A stretch of DNA of 64,000 bases from Alphaproteobacteria bacterium (GCA_040216735.1 JAVJOO010000005.1:310001-374000), one strand, 5' to 3'; shown: positions 7,330 through 16,961, counted from the first letter of the stretch. Notes: generated by a model not told the origin, from the sequence alone. Numbers and translations are program-made.

Positions 7330-8484
7330 ATGCCGGATGCGAGTCCAACGAAGTGGCACCGCGCCCATACCACCTGGTTCTTCGACACATTCCTATTGCA
7401 GCCCTATTTGGCGGGCTACAGCAGCCCCGATCCTGCGTATGGCTACCTCTTCAATTCCTATTACGAGGCGGCGGGCGCGCGTCACCCACGTCCGCAACGC
7501 GGCCTGTTGACCCGCCCTACGGTCGCGGAAGTAACCGACTATCGCCGTACCATCGACGACGCCATGGCGCGCCTGATCGCAACGGCGGACGACAAGGTGT
7601 GGACCAGGATCGCTCCGCTGATCGACCTTGGGATCGCCCACGAAGAGCAGCACGACGAGCTCATCTTGATGGACATCCTGCACCTCTTTTCGCACAACGC
7701 GCTGCACCCGGCATTCGCGCCCTACCGGCCCGCAACCGCGGGCGAGACAGGCCCGCTGGACTGGATCGATTTCGATGGCGGCATCGTCGAGGTCGGGCAC
7801 GATGGCGACGGTTTTGCCTTCGATTGCGAGGGGCCGCGCCACCAAGCGTTGCTGCGCCCCTACCGCCTTGCCTCCCGACCGGTCACCAACGGCGAATGGA
7901 AAGCCTTCATCGCCGACGACGGCTACCGCCGCGCAGACCTTTGGCTTTCGGACGGCTGGGCGACCGTGAACAAAGAACATTGGAACGCCCCGCTCTATTG
8001 GGAAGAAGCCCAGGGCGTTTGGCATGCCATGACTCTTTCCGGTCTGCGCCCTGTCGACGACTCCGCCCCGGTCTGCCACGTCAGTCACTACGAGGCCGAT
8101 GCCTATGCGACGTGGGCTGGCAAACGCCTCCCCACCGAGCAGGAATGGGAATCCGCCGCTGGACCGCTCCAGCCTGAGGGCAACACGATCGGCAGCGGGT
8201 TGTTTCGGCCGGCACCCACACCCAACGGCGGCGCAGGCCTTCAGCAGATGTTCGGCGACGTGTGGGAATGGACCCAAAGTCCCTACGTGCCCTACCCCGG
8301 CTTTCGGCCCGCGGCGGGTGCGGTCGGCGAATACAACGGCAAGTTCATGAGCAATCAGATTGTGTTGCGCGGCGGCTGTTGCGCGACCCCTGATGGGCAC
8401 GTGCGGGCCACCTATCGGAATTTCTATTACCCAAACACGCGGTGGATGTTTGCCGGGTTGCGGTTGGCGGAGGATGCAGAATGA
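7330..8484 (+). CDS. egtB: ergothioneine biosynthesis sulfoxide synthase EgtB
   Basis: This non-heme iron enzyme joins a cysteine or gamma-glutamylcysteine sulfur to hercynine using oxygen. Counting from the ATG at 7330 (384 residues), the iron ligands are in WHRAHTTWFF and HEEQH (H104, H108). The C-terminal half is a formylglycine-generating-enzyme-like domain ending in LRGGCC and FYYPNTRWMFAGLRLAED. Only the ATG is a standard start, but about 44 family-typical residues precede it in frame, so the true protein is probably longer. Its stop overlaps the egtD start (ATGA), so both are cotranslated. Confidence 0.9.
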   Translation: MPDASPTKWHRAHTTWFFDTFLLQPYLAGYSSPDPAYGYLFNSYYEAAGARHPRPQRGLLTRPTVAEVTDYRRTIDDAMARLIATADDKVWTRIAPLIDLGIAHEEQHDELILMDILHLFSHNALHPAFAPYRPATAGETGPLDWIDFDGGIVEVGHDGDGFAFDCEGPRHQALLRPYRLASRPVTNGEWKAFIADDGYRRADLWLSDGWATVNKEHWNAPLYWEEAQGVWHAMTLSGLRPVDDSAPVCHVSHYEADAYATWAGKRLPTEQEWESAAGPLQPEGNTIGSGLFRPAPTPNGGAGLQQMFGDVWEWTQSPYVPYPGFRPAAGAVGEYNGKFMSNQIVLRGGCCATPDGHVRATYRNFYYPNTRWMFAGLRLAEDAE

Positions 8485-9464
8485 CAAAGATGGCAATGAC
8501 CCAACGCGAGCTTGGCGCGCTTGAGGATTTTCACGACTTCGATCCGGCCGAGGACGATTTCCGAACGGCTATTCTCGATGGCTTGGCCAAGCGCCAAAAG
8601 GCACTTTCGAGCAAGTTCTTTTACGACCGGCGCGGGTCCCAGTTGTTCGATTCGATAACCGAACTGCCGGAGTATTATCCGACTCGCACCGAGATCGGGT
8701 TGTTGGAGCACTACGCCGACGACATCAAGGCGACGGTTGGCCCCAAGCCGGTTGTGGTCGAGTTCGGCGCGGGATCGGTCGTCAAGATCCGGTTGCTGTT
8801 GGATGCAGTACGCGCACCGGTCTTCGTTCCGATCGATATCTCGCGCGAGCATTTGGTCGCTTCCGCGCGCGAGCTTGCGGCCGACTATTCGGAAACGAGA
8901 GTGATCGCCATCTGCGCCGATTTCACCCGCGATATCGCGCTGCCGGATGACTTACCGACGACCAACCGTCTCGGTTTCTTTCCCGGCTCGACGCTCGGCA
9001 ATTTCACGCGTGCCGACGCCGAACGTTTCCTTGATCGCGCCCGCACGACCCTCGGGCCCGCTAGTGCCTTTCTGATCGGGATCGACCTGCGCAAGGATGA
9101 GCCGACACTGCGTGCCGCCTACAACGATTCACAGGGCGTCACAGCGGCCTTCAACCTCAATCTGCTCCGCCGGATCAACCGGGAACTCGGCGCGACATTC
9201 GATCTGAAAAAATTCCGCCACGATGCGCCATGGGTTGAAGAAGAAGGCCGCATCGAGATGCGCCTGGTCAGCACCGAATCCCAATCCGTCATGGTCGCGG
9301 GCGAGCGCTTTCACTTCGCCGAAGGCGAATACATCCATACCGAAAATTCACACAAATACGATGTCGACGAGTTCCAGGCACTAGCCCGGCGCGCCGGATA
9401 CGAACCCGCCCGCGTCTGGGTCGACAACGACCGCCGCTTCAGCCTGCACTATTTGAAAGCGTAA
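8481..9464 (+). CDS. egtD: L-histidine N-alpha-methyltransferase EgtD
   Basis: EgtD makes hercynine by adding three methyl groups to histidine from S-adenosylmethionine, the first ergothioneine step. The 327-residue protein shows FYDRRGSQLFDSITELPEYYPTRTE at the N-terminus, the cofactor loop EFGAGS, GFFPGSTLGNF in the middle and HTENSHKY near the C-terminus, all family hallmarks. The ATG overlaps the egtB stop by four bases. No EgtE lyase or EgtA ligase is nearby. Confidence 0.93.
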   Translation: MTKMAMTQRELGALEDFHDFDPAEDDFRTAILDGLAKRQKALSSKFFYDRRGSQLFDSITELPEYYPTRTEIGLLEHYADDIKATVGPKPVVVEFGAGSVVKIRLLLDAVRAPVFVPIDISREHLVASARELAADYSETRVIAICADFTRDIALPDDLPTTNRLGFFPGSTLGNFTRADAERFLDRARTTLGPASAFLIGIDLRKDEPTLRAAYNDSQGVTAAFNLNLLRRINRELGATFDLKKFRHDAPWVEEEGRIEMRLVSTESQSVMVAGERFHFAEGEYIHTENSHKYDVDEFQALARRAGYEPARVWVDNDRRFSLHYLKA

Positions 9465-9468
9465 GCCG

Positions 9469-10341
9469 TCAGTCGATCGCGGCGCTCAGGTCCGTCATCA
9501 CGGCGGGAAAGTCGTTCGCCTGGACCACGGACCCTTTAATCAATTCGTCGAAATGACGTGTGAGAACACGGATGTGTTCGCGCGTGTTGAACACAAAATA
9601 GAGTTGACCGACATAGAGCGCCGCCCGCTTGGGGCCGAATATGGTGTATGGCACGGAATAATGCGTCAGCCCGTCGTAAAGATAGATCCGGAGCGACGGA
9701 TACAGTTCGTCATACAGCGCGCTCATCCGCTCGAACTGACGACGCCGCGCATCGGCCATAAGGCCCTCCCACAGGCCCGTCCCCAACGCAAACGCCCGCA
9801 GGTCTTGGATCCGCATGCAGACTTCCATGTCAGCTTCGGGCGTGCGGGTGCTTTCGAGCTTGTCGCCTTCCGAAGAAATCGCGTCGTCGGCATCGCGCGC
9901 CGCGAAGTTCCGGTATTCGTATCGCAGCACTTCGTCGGTCTTGACCAGATCGGGCAACGACGCGGGAACGTGCCTAACTTTGTAGCCCGACGCTTCCAAG
10001 TGCCAGCGCACCAACTGAGCGTCCACCGGAGTCTGCGCACTCGCGGCGATTTGCAAGGATTCGTGCAGGATATCGGCGCCGCGCAGGGTTTCGTTGCTCA
10101 GCCCCAGCAACCAATCGAGGCTGACCTGTAGCTCGCTCGCCATCGCCGCCACGGTGTCGGCACGGGGCAGGCGGTCGTTTTCGTCGGACAGAATTTGCGA
10201 TAGCGTTGAGCGGTCGACCCCGATCCGCGCGGCCAATCCAGCGGCGCGCAAGCCGGAGCGGCCCATCGCCTCGGTCAACCGCTCGCGGAAGATTCGCGCA
10301 ATCTCTCTCCGGTTCGTTGAACGTTGTGTTGGCTCCACCAT
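9469..10341 (-). CDS. XRE-family transcriptional regulator with C-terminal sensor region
   Basis: An N-terminal helix-turn-helix (about residues 15-75) reads GLAARIGVDRSTLSQIL. The remaining roughly 200 residues have no domain I can name; they end in a part with RIYLYDGLTHYSVPYTIFGPKRAALY that may bind a ligand. The ATG at 10341 is preferred; a TTG six codons upstream is possible and neither has a clear ribosome site. It is divergent from the VOC gene across about 50 bases, so it likely controls it. It ends five bases from the egtD stop, convergent. Confidence 0.75.
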   Translation of the reverse strand: MVEPTQRSTNRREIARIFRERLTEAMGRSGLRAAGLAARIGVDRSTLSQILSDENDRLPRADTVAAMASELQVSLDWLLGLSNETLRGADILHESLQIAASAQTPVDAQLVRWHLEASGYKVRHVPASLPDLVKTDEVLRYEYRNFAARDADDAISSEGDKLESTRTPEADMEVCMRIQDLRAFALGTGLWEGLMADARRRQFERMSALYDELYPSLRIYLYDGLTHYSVPYTIFGPKRAALYVGQLYFVFNTREHIRVLTRHFDELIKGSVVQANDFPAVMTDLSAAID

Positions 10342-10394
10342 CCTGTTGTACTTTATCAAATGCGTTGCGGATAAAAAGCAAAGGACGGCGAATC

Positions 10395-11255
10395 ATGACC
10401 AAACCGATCACCGGGATCGACCACCTCGGCATCGTCGGCGCCGACATGGCGGCGAACCAGGCAGCTTACGAGCGGCTCGGGTTCACGGTGACCGAACCGC
10501 GCCCGCTGATGGGCAAAGACCCCCAAGGCAACGACATCGAACTTGGCCAGCATAGCCAGCATTTCGTATTCGGCTCGACCTATGTCGAGCTTACCGGCAT
10601 CGTCGCCCCCAAGAAGGGCAGCCATGTCGAGGCATTCCTCAAACGCTATGAAGGTCTGCATATTCTTTGCCTCGCGGCCGCCGATGCCGACGCGGCCGGC
10701 GCGTCGTTGCGACAGCAGGGAATCGCCGCACCGGAGGTGATGGACTCGGCGCGCTTCGTCTACTACGGCAAAACCGGCACGGCGCGTTTTCGCTGGTTTC
10801 CCCTGCCCCAGGACGCCGCACCGGAGGGTCTGATTTGCGTGGTCGAACACGTCAATCCGGAATTGGTCTTCCAAGACGTCGTGATGAATCACGCCAATGG
10901 AGCGCTCGCCGTGGTCGAAGCGATAGTCTGCAGTGAAACGCCCGACGCAGCCTGTGCCACCTATCAAAAGATTCTTGAGGTGCCGCCGACCGACGCCCGT
11001 TTCGGGCGCGCCCTGGACTGCGGTGAGGCGCGGTTGACCGTTCTCGATCCGGCTGGATTAGCGGCCCGCTATCCAGGGACGGTCCCGCCGGCCCTACCTT
11101 CGCTGCCTGCGTTCGCCGTTGGGGTCGCGGACCTTGCGCACACCGCCCAGCATCTGCGCAGCGCCGGTGTCCCGTTTGTTGAGGAAACCGACAGGCTATG
11201 GGTGGCCCCAGACTACGGCGGCGGGGCTGTCGTCGAGTTTCGCGCGCTAGGCTGA
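10395..11255 (+). CDS. VOC/glyoxalase-like protein
   Basis: The 286 residues form two vicinal-oxygen-chelate-like halves: IDHLGIVGADM...YVELTGI in the first, and ALAVVEAIVCSETPDAACATYQKIL in the second. VOC proteins include glyoxalases, dioxygenases and isomerases, and the specific reaction cannot be read. The ATG has an AAGGACGG ribosome site; the frame is open further upstream, but that part overlaps the divergent regulator. The stop overlaps the convergent ABC ATPase gene by nine bases. Confidence 0.75.
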   Translation: MTKPITGIDHLGIVGADMAANQAAYERLGFTVTEPRPLMGKDPQGNDIELGQHSQHFVFGSTYVELTGIVAPKKGSHVEAFLKRYEGLHILCLAAADADAAGASLRQQGIAAPEVMDSARFVYYGKTGTARFRWFPLPQDAAPEGLICVVEHVNPELVFQDVVMNHANGALAVVEAIVCSETPDAACATYQKILEVPPTDARFGRALDCGEARLTVLDPAGLAARYPGTVPPALPSLPAFAVGVADLAHTAQHLRSAGVPFVEETDRLWVAPDYGGGAVVEFRALG

Positions 11256-12215
11256 ACCGGCGATAGGTTCCGCGCGGTGGCAGCGAGCGAATTGCCCGGG
11301 CGCCACTTCGATCGCTTTGGGTTCCGTCGTACGGCACACATCAGTCGCCCGCGGGCAGCGCGGATGGAAGGCGCAGCCGCTTGGAATATTGAGCGCGCTC
11401 GCAACCTCGCCGCGCGCCCGAGCGTGATCGTCGCCCACGGTTCGCTTACCATCGCCGATCCGTGGAATAGCCGAGAACAGCGCCTGGGTATAGGGATGCG
11501 CCGGCGCCGCATAGAGTTGGGCCGTCGTCCCAGTTTCGACGATCTGCCCTAGATACATCACCGCCACGCGGTCGGCGGCGTGCCGGATGACCCCCAAATT
11601 GTGAGAGATCATAACCTGGGCGATACCGAGTCGTTCTTGCAGTTCGCCTAGAAGCTGAAGGACCCGCGCCTGCACCGAGACGTCGAGCGAAGCCGTCGGC
11701 TCGTCGAGCAGCAGGAGTTGCGGCTCGATCGCCAGGGCCCGCGCGATGCCGACGCGTTGCCTTTGCCCGCCCGAGAGCTGTCCCGGCCGAGCGTTGAGAA
11801 AGCGCTGCGGTAGCCCGACACTCTCCATAAGGTCGCGCACCCGGGCCGCGCGGCTGGCCCCGGTCCCGATTCCCTGAGCACGTAATGGGAGCGCAACGAT
11901 GTCCTTCACCCGCTTGCGCGGGTTGAGCGAAGACATCGGATCCTGGAACACCATCTGGACGGTGCGGTGGATGAAGCGTCGGTCCGCGTTGGTATGGGCG
12001 GTCACATCGCGGTCGAGAATCCGCACCGTGCCGGTACTCGCCCGCGTCAGGCCTAAGACGATTCGCGCCAGTGTCGTTTTGCCGGACCCGGATTCGCCGA
12101 CGATCCCGAGCCGCTCGCCCCGGTCGATGTGGAGCGACACGTCGCGCAACGCCCGCACAGGGTTGGCAGCGCTGCCGAAGTTTCTGGTGAGGTTTTTGAG
12201 ATCGAGGACGCGCAT
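11247..12215 (-). CDS. peptide/nickel-type ABC importer ATPase (DppF/OppF)
   Basis: This is the second ATPase of a peptide/opine-type importer. It carries Walker A GESGSGKT, signature LSGGQRQRVGIARAL, Walker B LLLLDEPTASLD, and the C-terminal cysteine-containing CAFHPRCPRA region typical of Opp/Dpp ATPases. The start ATG shares one base with the stop of the preceding dppD-like gene (TGATG). It is the last gene of the transporter operon. Confidence 0.9.
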   Translation of the reverse strand: MRVLDLKNLTRNFGSAANPVRALRDVSLHIDRGERLGIVGESGSGKTTLARIVLGLTRASTGTVRILDRDVTAHTNADRRFIHRTVQMVFQDPMSSLNPRKRVKDIVALPLRAQGIGTGASRAARVRDLMESVGLPQRFLNARPGQLSGGQRQRVGIARALAIEPQLLLLDEPTASLDVSVQARVLQLLGELQERLGIAQVMISHNLGVIRHAADRVAVMYLGQIVETGTTAQLYAAPAHPYTQALFSAIPRIGDGKRTVGDDHARARGEVASALNIPSGCAFHPRCPRATDVCRTTEPKAIEVAPGQFARCHRAEPIAGSA

Positions 12216-13234
12216 CACGCCAACTCGAGCTCGCCCGAGCGAATGCAGGCAGCGCGGTGGCCCGCGCCCACCGTATCGAGCGAAGGAACCGAGGCCGCGC
12301 ACGCGTCGGTCGCATGGCGGCAGCGCCAACGGAAGGCGCACCCTGTCCCGATCGCTTTGGGGTCCGGCAGCGTGCCGCGAATGCCCTCGAAGGGTTCGTC
12401 CGTTACTTTCGGGACGGCCTTGAGCAAACCGGCGGTGTAGGGGTGTCGCGGGGCGCTGAAAACCGTGTCGGTCGGCCCCTCTTCAACGACGCGACCGGCG
12501 TACATGACAAACACCCGATCGGCGAGTTGGCTGGCGATTCCAAGGTCATGGGTGATGTAGATCATCGAGGTATGGCGGGCCTGGACCCGTTCGAGCAGAA
12601 GATCGTTGATTTGGGCTTCGATGGTAACGTCGAGGGCAGTGCCCGGTTCGTCGGCAATCACGATTTTCGGATCGCCCAACAGCGCCATGGCAATGAGGAC
12701 GCGTTGGCTCTGCCCGCCGGAGAGTTGCAGCGGGTAACGGTCGATCAGTTCCTCCGGGCTTGGCAGACTCACTTCCTTGAGGGCGGCGATGGTACGCGCC
12801 CGAATCTCGCGCCGCCGGACCCCGCTCAGCCTCGGGCGCCAGTAATCGATGACACCGACCCGGGTCCGGCCTTGAAAGGCGATCAGATCGAAGAACTGCT
12901 GGCCCACCGTAAAAACCGGGTTCAGCGAACTCAACGGATGTTGCGGGACCAGCGTAAACGCCCGTCCGCGAAGCGCCTGATACCCGGCCTCATCGAGGCC
13001 AATGAGATCGGCTCCCTCGTATCGGATCGATCCGCCACGTACTTCGAGGTTATCGGGGAGCACTCCGAGGATCGCCTTTGACGTAACGGACTTGCCGCAG
13101 CCGCTCTCGCCAACTAACGAAATAATTTCGCCGGGAGCGACCGACAGGGAAATACCGCGCAGCAACGTCACCTCGACGCCGTCGGCGTCGCGGTAACCGA
13201 TTTCCAGGTTCTCGACGTCGAGCGTCGCGCTCAC
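12215..13234 (-). CDS. peptide/nickel-type ABC importer ATPase (DppD/OppD)
   Basis: The 339 residues contain Walker A GESGCGKS, signature LSGGQSQRV, Walker B IVIADEPGTALD, and a C-terminal GCAFRWRCRHATDAC region. The GTG start overlaps the permease stop by four bases (GTGA). The longer frame to 13333 lies inside the permease gene and lacks family similarity. It works as a heterodimer with the downstream ATPase to power uptake. Confidence 0.9.
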   Translation of the reverse strand: MSATLDVENLEIGYRDADGVEVTLLRGISLSVAPGEIISLVGESGCGKSVTSKAILGVLPDNLEVRGGSIRYEGADLIGLDEAGYQALRGRAFTLVPQHPLSSLNPVFTVGQQFFDLIAFQGRTRVGVIDYWRPRLSGVRRREIRARTIAALKEVSLPSPEELIDRYPLQLSGGQSQRVLIAMALLGDPKIVIADEPGTALDVTIEAQINDLLLERVQARHTSMIYITHDLGIASQLADRVFVMYAGRVVEEGPTDTVFSAPRHPYTAGLLKAVPKVTDEPFEGIRGTLPDPKAIGTGCAFRWRCRHATDACAASVPSLDTVGAGHRAACIRSGELELA

Positions 13235-14127
13235 TGTCGCGCGCCCAACAAGTCGTTCAGTCCGTCGCCAAGCAAATTGAAACCGATTACGGTGATAAAG
13301 ATGGCAAGACCGGGGAAGGTCGTGAGCCACCAAGCGTCAGGGAGTTGATCGCGCCCCTCGGCAACCATGATCCCCCACTCCGGATCTGGCGGCTGCACCC
13401 CTAGACCGAGGAAGCCAAGGGCCGCGCCGAGCAATATCACATAGCCTATATCCAGCGTGATCTTGACGATCAGAACGCTGGTGAGGTTCGGCAGGATTTC
13501 ACCGAAGGCGATACGTAAACCGCTGGCCCCCGACACCTGCGCGGCCTCGACGAACTGTTCTTCCTTGATGTGCAGCGCCTCGCCGTAGGCCAGTCGCGCG
13601 AACCAAGTCCACCACGCCAGGGCAATTGCGGCAATCACTACCGGCAGGCTCGGCCCCAACAGTGCGGCCACGGCGAGCACGAACACCAACGACGGAATCG
13701 CAAGGAACACTTCGTTGATCCGCATCAGAACATTGCCAAGCCACCCGCCCCAGAACGCCGCGACAATTCCAATCGGCACGCCGATGAAGACCGCTAACAC
13801 GATGACGCACGCCGCAATGATCATCGAAATGCGCGCCCCCACGATCACCCGGCTTAGGACGTCGCGGCCGACGATGTCGGTCCCGAACCAATGTTTCCAA
13901 CTGGGCGGCTGGAGGCGTTCCGCAAAATTCACTGTGGCGCCCGCGTCGTCTGGAAACGGCGCGATCCAGGGACCGAAAATCGCCAAGACCAGCACCAGCG
14001 CGACGATGAACAGACCGACCATCGACAGCGGGCTCTTGCGCAACGTCTCGGCGGCGATGCGCCACGCCGGGACCGCGACGCTGACCGGTCCGTCTTCGAG
14101 TCCGCCCTCAGGGGTACGATCCACCAT
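13231..14127 (-). CDS. ABC importer permease (DppC/OppC)
   Basis: The 298-residue inner-membrane permease has about six helices. An N-terminal cytoplasmic stretch is followed by LSMVGLFIVALVLVLAIFGP, and the EAA-type loop that contacts the ATPase includes GEALHIKEEQFVEAAQVSG. The typical DppC phrase HWFGTDIVGRDVLSRVI is present. The start is two bases after the upstream permease stop. Confidence 0.9.
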   Translation of the reverse strand: MVDRTPEGGLEDGPVSVAVPAWRIAAETLRKSPLSMVGLFIVALVLVLAIFGPWIAPFPDDAGATVNFAERLQPPSWKHWFGTDIVGRDVLSRVIVGARISMIIAACVIVLAVFIGVPIGIVAAFWGGWLGNVLMRINEVFLAIPSLVFVLAVAALLGPSLPVVIAAIALAWWTWFARLAYGEALHIKEEQFVEAAQVSGASGLRIAFGEILPNLTSVLIVKITLDIGYVILLGAALGFLGLGVQPPDPEWGIMVAEGRDQLPDAWWLTTFPGLAIFITVIGFNLLGDGLNDLLGARQ

Positions 14128-14129
14128 CG

Positions 14130-15140
14130 CTAGTGCCGGCCCAATCGCAGGCGCGGGTCCAACCAGCCGTACAGAACGGTGACCACGGTGTTCGCGGCCG
14201 CGTAAGCGATCCCGACCAATAACGTCACCGCAATGATGGCGTTGAAGTCCTTGAACTGGAGCGCGCGCACACCGTAGCGCCCGATGCCAGGCCAGCTAAA
14301 GACGGTCTCGACGATAAACGCCCCACCGATGAAGAAGCCGAACAGCAAGCCGATGATTGTCAGTGTCGCCGAGAAAGCATTGCGCAGCATGTATTTGTGA
14401 ACCAGCAAGTTGCGCGGCATACCGTTCGCGCGGGCCGTGAGAACGTAATCCTTTCCCATTTCGTCGATCATGCTGGCGCGCAACAGGCGCATGATCATCG
14501 CCATCGGCGAAGCCGCCAGCACCAGCGCGGGCAGAATCAAGAACGACAGGACGTGGAGGAACAGGCCGATATCGAAGGCTAAAAGACTGTCGACCAAAAA
14601 CGATCCCGTGACATGCGGCGGCGGCGCGACGTCGGCGTCAATCCGGCCCAGCGCCGGGAACAGACGCCACTCGAACGCCAGCAGCGTTTGCACCAGTAAC
14701 GCGAACCAAAACACCGGAATCGCGACGCCGGTAAAGGCGAGCGCACGACCGATGAAATCGCGGCTTCGGTTGCGATGGACGGCCGTCATCACCCCAAGCG
14801 GCACGCCGATGACGATCGCAAGCCCCATGCCGAGCAGCGCGAGCTCCAGCGAGGCGGGCAGGAAGGTTGCCAAGTCCCCGGCGATGGGGCGGAAGGTCGT
14901 CAACGAAACGCCGAGGTCGCCGCGGAACAGTCCCTGGATCAAGCGCCAGTATTGCACCACCAACGGACTGTCGAGGCCCATCTCGCGGGTGAGTTGGGCG
15001 ATCTGTTCTTCCGTCGCGGTCGGGCCCAACGCAAAGCGCACCGGATCGCCGGGCAGCACCCGGCTGATCACGAAGATCAGAACCGAGAGCCCGAACATGA
15101 CCACCGCCAACTCGATCATCCGACGGACAACGAAACGCAC
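14130..15140 (-). CDS. ABC importer permease (DppB/OppB)
   Basis: The 336-residue permease begins MRFVVRRMIELAVVMFGLSV and contains RVLPGDPVRFALG, the standard DppB opening. The C-terminal part has LLFGFFIGGAFIVETVFSWPG, also typical. The GTG start follows a GGGGAGA ribosome site. It lies downstream of the substrate-binding protein gene, with a terminator-like hairpin between them. Confidence 0.9.
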   Translation of the reverse strand: MRFVVRRMIELAVVMFGLSVLIFVISRVLPGDPVRFALGPTATEEQIAQLTREMGLDSPLVVQYWRLIQGLFRGDLGVSLTTFRPIAGDLATFLPASLELALLGMGLAIVIGVPLGVMTAVHRNRSRDFIGRALAFTGVAIPVFWFALLVQTLLAFEWRLFPALGRIDADVAPPPHVTGSFLVDSLLAFDIGLFLHVLSFLILPALVLAASPMAMIMRLLRASMIDEMGKDYVLTARANGMPRNLLVHKYMLRNAFSATLTIIGLLFGFFIGGAFIVETVFSWPGIGRYGVRALQFKDFNAIIAVTLLVGIAYAAANTVVTVLYGWLDPRLRLGRH

Positions 15141-15200
15141 GACTTCTAGTCTCCCCTGAATACAACTTTACGCACCCTTTGCAGGACGGCAAAGCGGCCA

Positions 15201-15230
15201 AAATAGAAAGGGCGGCCAAAGCCGCCCTTT
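15201..15230 (-). terminator. hairpin between the binding-protein and permease genes
   Basis: AAAGGGCGGC (15207-15216) pairs perfectly with GCCGCCCTTT (15221-15230) around a four-base loop. On the minus strand it is followed by CTATTTT. Such partial terminators after the binding-protein gene are known to make it the most abundant product of ABC operons. Confidence 0.7.
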
Positions 15231-15251
15231 CCTAGGGTCGTGAACTGGAAC

Positions 15252-16844
15252 CTAGTGGCGCAGGTTGTAAACGTTGAGGTCGAAGGCCATCAGGCCCTTG
15301 CTCTCGTAGTTTTTGACCCGATCGCGCAGTGCTACCCGGTGAATGGTGTAACCCACCCATAGCGACGCGGCATCGTCGACAATCATCTTAGTCGCCTGGC
15401 CGTACTTCTGGTTACGCATGGCCGCGTCCGGCGTCGAACGGGCTTCCTCGAGCAGTTTGGAGACCGCCGCATCGTTGAAGTGTGCGGATGCCTGCCACTG
15501 ACCATGGTTAACCGGATGATACATTGCGTAGGTGAACGCATCCGGGGTCGGGTACTTCGCCGTGTTGTAGACCGGGAAGAAATGCGGGGCGGTATCGGCT
15601 TTTGCTGCATTCTTCGACAGCGTCGGCCATTGTTCCGCCGTGATCTTCATGTCGATCCCGACAGCTTTGAGATTGGACTGCATCAACAGCGCCATTTCTT
15701 CGTGGGCACCGGCCTTGATGTAATCCCAGTTCAACGTGATCTCGCCGGGCTTGTACTTCGACTTGGCGAGATATTCCTTCGCCTTGGTCACGTCGTACGT
15801 ATATCCCGAGATCGACGCATCGTGTCCTGGCATCGCACTCGGCACGGGGCCGTTCGCTTTGATCGCACCACCAAGGATAATGTCGTTCGCCGTGTTGTAG
15901 TCGAAGGCGTAAAGAACCGCTTTGCGGAAGTTCACATCGTCGAACGGCGGACGGGTGGTGTTCATTTGAACGACGTAGAGCTTGTTGTCGGCGTCTTCGT
16001 TTACATTGATGCCGGCTTGGCCCTTGAGGTTCTTATAGAAATCCAACGGCTGCCACTGGTCGACGAAGTCGACATCGCCTGCCGTCAGCAACGAACGAGC
16101 CGTCGCGGTCTCGCCGACGATCTCGACAACGATGCGCTTGAAGTGCGCCTCGCTCCAACCGCCGCGGTAATCGCCATAGGCAACGAACACACGCCGTCGA
16201 TCGGGGACAAAGGAATCCAGCTTGTAGGGACCCGAGCCTGCATCGTGGCTCAGCAGGTAGTCGGTGCCGTAGTCGCCGTTGGCGCCGAAGTCGCCAGGCT
16301 TCTGGTTCGCCTTCAGCAACTCGCTGTTGACGACATAGAACTGAACCAGAACGTCGACGAAGGGACCGAACGACGAATTCAGCGTGAACTCCACGGTTGA
16401 CTCATCGAGTGCCTTGGTGTTGCCGACATCGAGGATGCCCTTAAGCAACGACGAGTAGCCCTTGCCAAGGGTCAGGAAGCGATCCATCGAATAAACGACA
16501 TCATTGGCAGTCAGCTTGCGTCCATCGTGAAAGGTCACGTCGTTGCGCAACTTAAAGGTCCAGACTTTGCCGTCGGCGCTGGCCTTCCAGGACTCGGCGA
16601 GCTGGCCGGTCGGCGGCTTGCCTTTGACTGGCACGACGAGACCTTCGTAGGTGTTGAGGATATTGACGGCGTCGAACTCGGCGAAGTGAAACGCCGGGTC
16701 GAACTTGGAATCAGTCAAGCGGGTCGCGATCGTGAACGTATCGCTCCCGTGCTCCGCGACCGCCGTTCCGACCGGCGCAATAAATGCGGCAATCGCGACA
16801 GCGGCGAGGATTGTGCGGAACGACCGCACCAAACGGTTTGTCAT
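15252..16844 (-). CDS. peptide/opine ABC importer substrate-binding protein (family 5)
   Basis: The 530-residue periplasmic lipoprotein-like or soluble binding protein begins with a signal peptide (about 30 residues, ending GTAVAEHG). The SBP_bac_5 signature region AESWKASADGKVWTFKLRNDVTFHDG is present. I chose the second ATG (16844), because GGGAG lies six bases before it, while the first ATG (16850) is too close. It is the first gene of the importer operon. The ligand is unknown. Confidence 0.9.
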   Translation of the reverse strand: MTNRLVRSFRTILAAVAIAAFIAPVGTAVAEHGSDTFTIATRLTDSKFDPAFHFAEFDAVNILNTYEGLVVPVKGKPPTGQLAESWKASADGKVWTFKLRNDVTFHDGRKLTANDVVYSMDRFLTLGKGYSSLLKGILDVGNTKALDESTVEFTLNSSFGPFVDVLVQFYVVNSELLKANQKPGDFGANGDYGTDYLLSHDAGSGPYKLDSFVPDRRRVFVAYGDYRGGWSEAHFKRIVVEIVGETATARSLLTAGDVDFVDQWQPLDFYKNLKGQAGINVNEDADNKLYVVQMNTTRPPFDDVNFRKAVLYAFDYNTANDIILGGAIKANGPVPSAMPGHDASISGYTYDVTKAKEYLAKSKYKPGEITLNWDYIKAGAHEEMALLMQSNLKAVGIDMKITAEQWPTLSKNAAKADTAPHFFPVYNTAKYPTPDAFTYAMYHPVNHGQWQASAHFNDAAVSKLLEEARSTPDAAMRNQKYGQATKMIVDDAASLWVGYTIHRVALRDRVKNYESKGLMAFDLNVYNLRH

Positions 16845-16946
16845 ACTCATCTCCCTATGTGGACGTATTGCCGGGACTTCTAGCGGGCCCGTTGGCGAAG
16901 ATCAAAGCAGTTTAACACAACAGCGCTCGTGAAATAGGCTAGTAAT

Positions 16947-16961
16947 GGCCTGAATTAGGCC
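16947..16961. promoter_or_regulatory. inverted repeat between divergent importer and cupin genes
   Basis: GGCCT-GAATT-AGGCC is a perfect five-base-arm palindrome centred between the binding-protein gene and the cupin gene. It is a possible shared operator, but no regulator gene is adjacent. Confidence 0.3.
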
